A stretch of 64,000 nucleotides of DNA from Lineolata rhizophorae (taxonomy: Eukaryota > Ascomycota > Dothideomycetes > Lineolatales > Lineolataceae), in the NCBI GenBank assembly GCA_010093515.1, contig MU001686.1:62001-126000 (forward strand). Reading direction: 5' to 3'. A model generated the notes under the pieces. It had not been told where the DNA came from. It worked only from the letters and a program-made list of their open reading frames with translations, and did no database searches. Positions 56,231-64,000 of the stretch are shown one piece after another. Positions within the stretch are counted from its first letter, which is position 1. Each line of letters opens with the position of its first letter. Both the position numbers and the translations under genes were made by a program.

Positions 56231-57550
56231 ATGGGCGGCAACCTCTGGGCGGGAACCTTATCCACGCCGCGGTTGCTACCAGACACCTACGAAAAGATCA
56301 AGTCTGACTGCCACCGCGTCCTCTCGCAATTCTACGGACAGGTCGCTAGTGCTCCCGAAGCGCCTGAGAAGCCAGATTATGGGGACGTCGACATCATTGT
56401 TTCGGACCCGCTACCAATGTCCGCACTCCCCAATGGCAGCGGGGTGGTAGGCGATAGTCATAATAGCACCCATGAAGCAAGCAGAGTCACCGACACGGAC
56501 CCAAAACCCACCGCTTCATGTGAGCAGGTCGCCGCGGCGCTCGGCGCGACCATCTACAAAGTTCGCGGGCCAATGCTGAGCAGCTACGCCATTCCGCTCT
56601 CGTCCTCCGAACCACCAACGTCACCAGAACACACTACACCTACCATCTCTACCGGCCCCAGCGCCGATAGTCCCGCGATCGACCCCGCCTACGTCCAAGT
56701 CGACGTCGAAGTCACCCCTCCCTCCCTCTTCGCCTGGGCCCTCTTCCACAAGTCCTACGGCGACATGTGGCACGCCCTCAGCGTGACGTACCGGTCGCTG
56801 GGCCTCACGGCGACGGACCAGGGCCTCTTCGTGCGCCTGGCCGAGCTCGAGGCGCAGAACGACCGCAAGGGCAGCTTCGTGTTCCTGTCGCGCGAGCCGC
56901 GGGCCGTCATGCGCTTCCTCGGGCTCAATCCGGAGCGCTTCGAGCGCGGCTTCGACGCCCGGGACGACTTGTTCGCCTGGTGCGCGAGCGGGCGCTTCTT
57001 CGACCAGCCGCGCGTGCGGGATCGGATCGAGAACTCGAACGATCGGCGGCGCGCGCGGAAGCGGGATATGTATAGGGCCTTTGTGGATGAGTGGATACCG
57101 GCGCATCCGGAGGTGGGCGCTGCGGATAAGGGGTGGACGAGGGAGTCGGTGTTGGAGGAGGCGCTGAGCACATTTGGGAAAGAACCTGAGCGAGATCAGA
57201 AGCTTGGGAACTTGAGGAGGAAGGTGGCTGAGGATGCGCTGTTCGGGAAGATTGCGGAGATTGTCCCGAAGGAAGGGGCGAAGCTGAATCTGGTCATGAG
57301 GGCGTTGAAACGGTGGGTGGTATTTGTAGATGGTGAACCAGTGGTGATGCGCGAGGCGGAGTTAGACCCGAAGAAGCAGGCGACGTGGAGCCAGGTCGTG
57401 CCGGGGGAGAAGAGGGAGAGGCTCTTCAAATGGGTCGAGGAGCACTGGGAGCTGGTGAAGAATATGGAACAGAAGAGGACTAACAAGCTCAAGGGCGAAC
57501 GCAAAGCCTTCAAGGCAGCTTCATCAGTCGTAACCCAAGAGGCAGACTGA
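56231..57550 (+). CDS. nucleotidyltransferase-fold conserved fungal protein
   Basis: One exon, 439 residues. Near residue 53 the sequence YGDVDIIVSDP has the GDxD-type strand pair of the pol-beta nucleotidyltransferase fold (Asp-x-Asp). The second strand is probably VQVDVEVTPPSLFAW at about 157-171, where a third acidic residue is expected. The remainder is helical with SYGDMWHALSVTYRSLGL, a Ser-Arg-Glu-Pro loop, GLNPERFERGF and a charged Lys/Glu/Arg C-terminus. The first catalytic Gly-Ser helix of classical transferases is not obvious, so activity is uncertain. A role in RNA or tRNA handling would fit the fold, but no partner is visible nearby. Start: the ATG at 56231 is preceded by ATC in an ordinary context and begins a coherent N-terminus. 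Confidence 0.65.
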   Translation: MGGNLWAGTLSTPRLLPDTYEKIKSDCHRVLSQFYGQVASAPEAPEKPDYGDVDIIVSDPLPMSALPNGSGVVGDSHNSTHEASRVTDTDPKPTASCEQVAAALGATIYKVRGPMLSSYAIPLSSSEPPTSPEHTTPTISTGPSADSPAIDPAYVQVDVEVTPPSLFAWALFHKSYGDMWHALSVTYRSLGLTATDQGLFVRLAELEAQNDRKGSFVFLSREPRAVMRFLGLNPERFERGFDARDDLFAWCASGRFFDQPRVRDRIENSNDRRRARKRDMYRAFVDEWIPAHPEVGAADKGWTRESVLEEALSTFGKEPERDQKLGNLRRKVAEDALFGKIAEIVPKEGAKLNLVMRALKRWVVFVDGEPVVMREAELDPKKQATWSQVVPGEKRERLFKWVEEHWELVKNMEQKRTNKLKGERKAFKAASSVVTQEAD

Positions 57551-59193
57551 AGGAAAGCTCTCTGGAACAGAGAAGAGGATCACTACAAGGAGGGGTCGGG
57601 TACCAGAAAGAATGATCTGCGGAGCCTTGGCGTTATGAATGCCTGGAAGATAACCCGTGCAATTGGCTTTCGTGTCTAGATTGGGACCTTTGCGAATAGT
57701 AAGAACAGTAAGAAAATGGTCAGCAAATCAGGTTCCTTTCTTTGTTATATCTTTTGCTTCGAGCATGAGGAAGAAATTGAAAATCACAAACTCACACCCA
57801 CCTTCAATTGAACGTGTCTATAGAAGCATTCCCAATTTTGCAACAGATATGCGGGCTCAAGGCAGTAAGCAGGACCTGCAGTGGCAGGAGCCCGAGATGG
57901 AGAGCTCAAACAGTGAGAAGGAGGATCTACCGCAACAAAGCATGGAGTTCCCGACTGAACCTGTCCGTGTGCCATCGTGTCGGATTTGCCTCGTGCGCCG
58001 GACGTTCTAGCGGCGCTCCAGAAACCAGGCCGAAGTGGCTACGGCAACCGCAGCGACGGAACAACGGCAGCAGCCAGGATCAGCCAGCTCCATCCACCCG
58101 GCATCACCTATCCAACACCACTTGCGTAATTTGGGCGCGTCAAGTCCAATCTTGCATCGCTGCTGCGCACAAAACGCCCCGACGCGGGAGCTTCAGCTGA
58201 CCTGTTGCCCAGGCCCGTCCTTGCTGCCTCACCTGGACCGCAAGAGGAAAGATCAGGGGCGCACGGGGGTGGACGGGACGCAGCCGGCCGAGCCACAGAC
58301 CGCGTTCGCCCGTCTCGGCCGCGTCTGGTTGGTGGTGCAAGGCCTAAGGGGCTCGTGAGACGCCCCACAACGGCGTCGCCGCAGACAATTGTCGTGCGTG
58401 CTCGGCCAATTTTAATCAGCCAAGGCCGCGAAGCTACATAGGTCGCTGCATGTCGGGATAGCTGCTTGGGGAAAAGAGTAAACATTGGAGCCGAGCCTGG
58501 CTCGAACAACAATCGACATTCCACATTGCAGTCATACCCACCCCCACGAGCAAACACTCGACAGTCGCTCTCTCTCTCTCCCCCTCTCCGCTCCCGTTTC
58601 TTTTGGCCGTCGTCCGACCGCAATGGCTCGTCGCCGCCTCTGACGCAGACTTCCTAGCCGACCCTTATCTGCTCGCTTCCCGCCGCTCCTTTACGTATCT
58701 CTCCTTTGTCCCAATTTAAATTTCCAACCCCGCTCCGCAGCGCGCAGCGGACCCGGAGCGGCAACCCGGCCAACCAGGTCGCGGCGCGCGGCGTACGGGG
58801 TGTGCCCTGGCAGGCGCGTCTCTGCCGGGGCCAGCGTTTTTCCGCATGGCCGCGTCCCGGGTGCTCTGTTTCCATTGGCCGGCCCAGCTGCTGGCCTCGA
58901 CTCCTGCAGGTACCGCTGGCACCGCAACGCTCACGCCCGTCGTCACCCAGTGCGCGTCGTCGTCGCTGTTTTCCCGTCACCACTCGTGCTGCTGGCTGGC
59001 GCCCGCCACCCTCGCCTGCTCCGCCCTGCTCTGCGCCGCCCTCGCCTTCTCCGTCTCGTCCTCGCTGGCCACCGCCCTCCGTGGAGGGTCCCAGGATGAA
59101 CTTACCTTTTTCGTGATTGCCTTTGGAAAAGTCGGTCCGGACACCGCTGCCGCCAAGGCCTCGCGAAGGAAAGGCATCAAGGACGAGAAAAAC
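57551..59193. other. intergenic / 5' flank of the DUF4048 gene
   Basis: 1.6 kb. A CT-rich tract lies at about 58569-58592, typical of fungal 5' leaders. The frame of the DUF4048 gene is open back to 58846, but that part (Ser/Ala/Cys-rich) does not look conserved. No other gene is seen. Confidence 0.5.
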
Positions 59194-61631
59194 ATGGAGC
59201 GCGACGAAGGCCCGCGGGCCGCTCTCAACGCCCTCGAAGGCAACAACAACACTGCTATAGAACAACCTGCGCTCGACGATGAACAGCAAAGTAGTAGCAC
59301 CAGTGCCGAGGAGGGGAGCTCGACCTCCACCGCTCAAGGACTCACCGCCTCCAAGACCCCTGCCCGAAGACAACGATCTACGTCCACCACGTCGACTGAG
59401 CATACCGCAACACCGACCAGCCCCAACGCTCATGCCTTCTCTAGGATGCCCGAACGGGATACCGAGCAGCGGCTTTCATACCCAGTACCGCCTACGCAAC
59501 CTCCTACAGCCGACCCTCGTTCCCGCTCTCAATCTCTCGTTGACGATGCCCGTCAGAACAAACGTCTCTCTCTTCCATTCCCTATTCAGACGGGCTCGAA
59601 TGTCTTACCCCGACCTTTACCATCTCCTCCCCTAACGGCCACGCCTCTCACCTCTTCCGCTACATACTTCAACCCGCACTCCAACGTCACCTCCCCCGTC
59701 CCCGGCAACCCATCCTCGGCAAGCACAGCTCGTCCAACGGGGCCTTCAAGCGGCCGCCCAGCACCTTTCCTCACCATGCTCGCCGCCCAGGAGCGCCGCG
59801 TGCTCGAGTTGCGCGAGGAGCTTTCCCGCGCCGAGGCCGAGCTCTCTTCTCTGAAGCGTCGCTGGGCCAACAGCCGCGAAGCTGGCCTGGTGCGCCGTCG
59901 CGTTGATGGCAGGGGCACGCAAATTCAGCCGCTTCAGCCGTTGAATACGCGCGGTTTGAGTGGTGTTTCGGCGCCGCACACGGCTTTACCAGCCGGCGCG
60001 AGAAGCGTTAGCAACGGCGCCACCGAGTACGACGATGCAGACGGAGGGGACAAGTGGATGCTGCGCGAGATGGAGCGACGCAAAGCACTGCTTAGGACCG
60101 GCGGAAGCGCGTTGAATACCCCTACTAGCGCAAGGAATCAGCGCAAAGTATTTGCTGGGTCGAGACATACGAGGACACTTTCTCTGCTATCGCCGGATAA
60201 AATGCGCCAACCATTTCCCCAGCCGGCCGATTTGATGTCCGATGGCCAGATTGACGGCACCGCGGACACCGAGCGCGACCATGGTACAAAAAATAGGGAT
60301 ACCCCTGGAAACAGTGCCGGCACAACCAACGGTACCGCAGCCGTCTCCACACCCACGGACGCGGGCCGCGGCACCCGCACCTCGCCCAACGGCCGCCCGC
60401 CATCCCTCCCACGCTCGTCCACCACGCCCGACATCGCCGAGGCGCTCGCCCGCGCCGCCGACGACGCCTACGCCAACTTTGCCACGTCCTCGAATCTCAA
60501 GCGGCGCTCCGCGCAGCTCGACCGCGACACGCTACTCCGTACCGGCCGGCAGATGGCCAACGACTTCCGCGACGGCCTGTGGACGTTCATCGAGGACCTG
60601 CGACAGGCGACGGTGGGCGAGGAGGCGATCTACGGACCGCAGGGCCAGAACGGCGCTGCCGGGGCGAAGGAGGACGGCAAAACGACGAAGGACGCTGCGC
60701 ATGGGGACGGCAAGAACGCGTCCGTGGAGTCTTTCGCGTCGGTGGGTAAGCGGCTTGACGCCGAACAGTCGGCCGCGCTTCTCGACATTGGCGGCACGTT
60801 CTGGAAGGAGCACGGACTCGACGAGCCCGCAGCCGCGCCGCAGAAAGTCAAGAAGCACGCGCCTAGCTCGAGCAAGTCGCTCAAGGCGCCCAAGTCGGCG
60901 TCGTCGTCCAAGCCGTCCAAGCCGTCGTCCAATAGCGCCGCCACGAACACGTCAGACGTGCCCCAGCGCAAGAGCTCGCAGCGTGTTCGCTCGCCGCCGA
61001 AGCCGATCCCTGACTTCGAGGACGGGTGGGACTCGTGGGGTGACTCGCCGGCGCCGGTGGAGAGGCGCAGGGCGGCGGCGGAGCTGCTGGAGCGCGAGCG
61101 GCGCGAGAGGCCGGTTTCGATGGCAAGCAGCGCGTTTGATTCGGCGGAAGACGTGGGCGGGAGTCCAGATGGGAGCAGCCCGCGGACGAGCATGAGGTAT
61201 GTTAGTGTAATTTCTGAACTAGGAGGGTTGAGCTAGGCTCGATTCTAGTCTTCTTTTTGCTTGCACTCCTGCTCTGCTGCATGCACAATCTTGCTGATTT
61301 GGCCTGGTGGTCCAGTTCAACCGGCGTCCCGGCCCCGAACCACAGCGCCACGAATGCTAGTACCAATGGTGTCAATGCGCCTGCTGCTTCTAGTTCTTCC
61401 GGCCATCACAAGCGTGACTCGATTCCCTGGCCTGCCCTTGTCAAGCTCGCGCCTAGCAAACTCACACGTACGGCGTCGAACCTCATGAACGAGTGGGAGA
61501 AGAGTATCTCACCACCGGTGGAGCAGAAGAAGCGGGCGGACGGCAAGGACGATGATAGCGATGACTTCTTTGCCGGATCGGCAACGAGGACCCGGGCGGA
61601 CGAGCGGGAGGTGGCTTTTAAGGAAGACTGA
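59194..61631 (+). CDS. DUF4048 domain-containing protein
   Basis: Two exons: 59194-61196 and 61316-61631 (2319 nt, 772 residues); the junction restores a Ser codon (TSMS|STGVPAP). The N-terminal 180 residues are Ser/Thr/Pro-rich. At about 200-235 comes the family hallmark FLTMLAAQERRVLELREELSRAEAELSSLKRRWA, a coiled coil, which here I give only in parts: PFLTMLAAQERR and RAEAELSSLKRRWA. Later conserved elements are TRTLSLLSP, RTGRQMANDFRDGLWTFIED and DFEDGWDSWGD; the second exon ends in a Lys/Asp-rich acidic segment. DUF4048 proteins are known only from filamentous fungi and have no assigned function; the coiled coil and disorder suggest a scaffold. The ATG at 59194 is preferred; the frame is open to 58846. 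Confidence 0.85.
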
Positions 61632-62227
61632 GCCGTGATGTTACAGAAGGATTGGTGGTGGAAGAGGTCAGCCCTTTGTGTGTAATGAGTAATGTGTTTC
61701 CTGTGTACGAATGACCCTGTGCACGATAGCTATGGATCTTGCTTTTTGCTCCTTGTTGGCTGGGTCTTGTGGCTTTTTGTTGTCTTGCATTAGACAAGAA
61801 GAAGAATGGGGGTGTAGGAAAGTTGGTACTCTGTAGACTTTTAGACTCACTATACAGATGATGGTGGTGTGCGCCGACTCCTTGTCTGCCTAGTTAGCTA
61901 ATGGCTGGACTGGATTATATGGCGCTGTTGTAGGACCTTCTTGTACATGATTTTTTGGCTTTGCTGTTAGAACACAGTGTTTTCTTTTGCCCATTCAGAA
62001 CTGTTCTAAATGCCACAATTAATTTCCTACGAATATAATTGTGAATGATACATAGTTGGTTAATTCTGAGCATATTGTTCAATCTTCATGTTGTGGCTTT
62101 CCTGACCGCACGTCGAAGGGCACTGCCAAGACTGCTATCCCCGAACCCCAGCCAAAAAAAGTTCCCCTTCCGATCTCGCTTCGTCCATCCAGTCCTACCG
62201 CCAACATCACCATTACCGCTGCCTGAC
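61632..62227. other. intergenic, no gene seen
   Basis: 596 bp between two plus-strand genes: 3' UTR of the DUF4048 gene and the TIM22 promoter. Confidence 0.5.
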
Positions 62228-62977
62228 ATGAACGTGCCGGGCATGCCGGGCGCCCTTGGGGGGGCCAAGGCCGGCCTATCGGACCAAGAGCGGCAGATGG
62301 TCAAGTTTGTGAGTCGTGCCTTTTCTCGTCCTCGGTTGGGACGCGATTGCCTTTAGTACGGGACATGCGTGATACTAATCGGTAATCATGACATACGCAG
62401 ATGGAATCCGCCGTAGAGAGCTGTCCCTTCAAGACAGTGATGTCGGGAGGAGCGGGTTTCGCCCTCGGCGGCGCATTTGGGCTCTTCATGTCAAGTGTAA
62501 GCTACATCGGCCTCTCTAACTCACCACCAAAAGTGTCGACGAAGCTCGTCGCATCGCGTCGCATCGCATCATCCCTCACACGCATTCACCCGCTCCCGCA
62601 GCCACCGACTGACACAACTCTAGATGCGCTACGACACCCCCCTCACGCCCGCCGGCAACGCCATCTCCCAGCTCCCCATGCGCCAGCAGCTGCGCGAAGG
62701 CCTGCGCGACATGGGCCGGTCGTCGCTGCGGTCGGCGCGCAACTTCGGCCTCATCGGCGCCATCTTCTCCGGCACCGAGTGCTGCATCGAGGGCTTCCGT
62801 GCCAAGCACGATCTCGCGAACGGGGTCGCGGCGGGTTGCATCACGGGTGGCGCGCTGGCGGTCAGTGGCGGGCCCCAGGCTGTTGGGCTGGGGTGCGTGG
62901 GCTTCGCGGCGTTTAGTGCGGCGATCGATTGGTACATGCGATTGCCGGAGGATGAGGTGAGGAAGCCGGTGATATGA
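62228..62977 (+). CDS. TIM22: mitochondrial inner-membrane translocase TIM22
   Basis: Three exons: 62228-62308, 62401-62496 and 62624-62977 (531 nt, 176 residues), all in phase 0 ([25 protein letters not shown]). TIM22 is the channel of the carrier translocase of the mitochondrial inner membrane. The Tim17/22/23 pattern is clear: [24 protein letters not shown], a first helix with GxxxG spacing, then [32 protein letters not shown] and GCITGGALA. Cys residues in ESC and TECC are those that form the stabilising disulfide in the family. Length (yeast 207) is normal for Pezizomycotina. Intron 2 contains short GTCGCATC repeats. No cleavable presequence, as expected. Confidence 0.93.
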
Positions 62978-63690
62978 TGGGAAGCTAGGAGGCATATTGA
63001 TTGGCGTGTTCTGGAGTAGAAGGGTGAAGTGTCCAAGTAGGGCTTTTAGACCTCGCATACCGTGGTTCTGCCTGGTTAATTGTTGGGGTCACATTTGCAT
63101 GGGCTGGCGCTTTTTTTTTTTTTTTTTTTAATCACACAAGCGGATATTTCAACTCTTGGGGTATAAAGGAACGCTCAAGCTATAGGTCAACTTGGCCTTC
63201 CCTTCTTCCACCTCGCCTTTAGTGCTTCTCACTCTAAACATAATTCTACTCTACTCTTATAGCTGCTGAGTGCCGTCGCGGTGACGACTCCCCGCCTGGG
63301 AATTACAGCGTTTCATCTTCAGCATCTCGAAAACGCGGGGAGCAAACGAACCCATATGAGGTTAATCGCTTGGTTTCGCATATCAACTTAGGCCAAGAGG
63401 ATTGCCCTAACACTCAAACACAAACCTGCACGTATCTTTCTAGACTGGAAACATTCGAAGGTCTTCAAGCTTTGGTAGGTTTGTCATTACAAGTCTGAAA
63501 GATGTATCCTTTGCCGTCTACTTAGAACACAAGTTTATCTTTCTCTTTGCGATTTATAGATGCTTCTCAGCATAACGAAAGAGTTATATTATGCTATCAA
63601 AAACAAGTCCGCATTGGTTATATACTTGGTCTATAATGATACTAATGAAGGCATGCAACGACAGTTTCGAATCACATAAGAATTTCAAAC
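62978..63690. other. intergenic with 19 bp poly-T run
   Basis: 713 bp. A T homopolymer spans 63111-63129. The rest is AT-rich without open frames of note. Confidence 0.5.
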
Positions 63691-64000
63691 ATGTCCCTTC
63701 CACGCCAAGGACCTTCCAGGCCCATCAGCCCCGGGGCTGAGGAAATCAATCTCTGGGCTGCTACCTTCCTCTTGGTTCCCGAGGAGCACCGCGCCACCAC
63801 AGTGTCGGCAGACGGCACGCGCGAGACGACTGCTATTCCCAGCCCAGCTTGCGAGACTTTCTGCATCGGCGACACGACCATCTCACACATGAGCCACCAC
63901 TCTCTAGAAACTCACCTTTTCTTGCACTACAAACCCAACTGCGGTCACCCGGTAGCAACGTGCCGCTGTGATATCACGCGTATTCTGATGTTCAGTGGGC
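63691..64000 (+). CDS. 5' end of an unidentified gene cut by the window edge
   Basis: An ATG at 63691 opens a frame with no stop to the end of the window, 103 codons. The peptide reads MSLPRQGPSRPISPGAEEIN, then WAATFLLVPEEHRA and a Cys/His-rich segment, HYKPNCGHPVATCRCD. Third positions are mostly C or G. The pattern CGHPVATCRC could bind metal. No family is recognised; the rest of the gene lies outside. A 73-codon frame on the opposite strand (63672-63890) is its shadow. Confidence 0.5.
   Translation, partial: MSLPRQGPSRPISPGAEEINLWAATFLLVPEEHRATTVSADGTRETTAIPSPACETFCIGDTTISHMSHHSLETHLFLHYKPNCGHPVATCRCDITRILMFSG

Noticed and set aside
58480-58570. tRNA-like string (GGCTCGAAC on the plus strand)
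   Set aside because: The arms flanking the apparent T-loop do not pair; no cloverleaf can be drawn.
60242-61195. 317-codon plus-strand frame, Arg/Ser/Thr-rich
   Set aside because: Shadow of the DUF4048 exon in GC-rich DNA.
63672-63890. 73-codon minus-strand frame
   Set aside because: Antisense shadow of the edge-truncated plus-strand gene at 63691.

Overview
The window is nuclear DNA of a filamentous ascomycete (Pezizomycotina). The evidence is short GT-AG introns (about 50-150 bp) with GCTAAC/CTGAC-like branch sites, dense genes on both strands, high third-position GC, and orthologues of typical fungal housekeeping genes (CFD1, TAF6, CYK3, NUDT21, STE23, NDUFS6, VPS75-like, TIM22). The class cannot be fixed from sequence alone; Dothideomycetes is a guess. 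One 20-base assembly gap lies in an intron near 48.38 kb. I see no rRNA, tRNA, CRISPR array, intact transposon or secondary-metabolite cluster.

Layout. 0-12 kb: the 3' end of a plus-strand gene, then minus-strand CFD1 (cytosolic Fe-S assembly), a Skg6/Axl2-type membrane protein, a GPI-anchored barwin-like protein, a nitronate monooxygenase and TAF6. 14-22 kb: plus-strand FSP1/AIF2-like oxidoreductase and a very large DDX60-type Ski2-like helicase with a PIN-like N-terminus. 23-42 kb: minus-strand run of a DUF2786-type acidic protein, CYK3, an orphan Cys-rich protein, dephospho-CoA kinase, NUDT21/CFIm25 and the M16 peptidase STE23. 43-51 kb: EthD-like and NTF2-like small proteins (plus), an MPP6-like exosome cofactor carrying a zinc knuckle (minus) head-to-head with complex I NDUFS6 (plus), a YjbQ-family protein and a proline-rich orphan (both minus). 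51.4-54 kb is a gene-poor, AT-richer island. 54-64 kb: VPS75-like NAP chaperone (minus), then plus-strand nucleotidyltransferase-like protein, DUF4048 protein, TIM22 and a gene cut by the window edge.

The genes do not form one pathway. Most spliced models were checked by phase: exon lengths sum to a multiple of three and junctions restore conserved protein sequence. The points most worth a second look are the helicase with four PIN-type acidic residues, the MPP6-like protein with a C-terminal CCHC knuckle, two introns that seem to need GC-AG splicing (TAF6, MPP6), a DUF2786/DUF7168-like protein split by a long acidic insert, a CYK3 with Cys, His and Asp all present in its transglutaminase core, a possible leader on STE23, and several orphan proteins.
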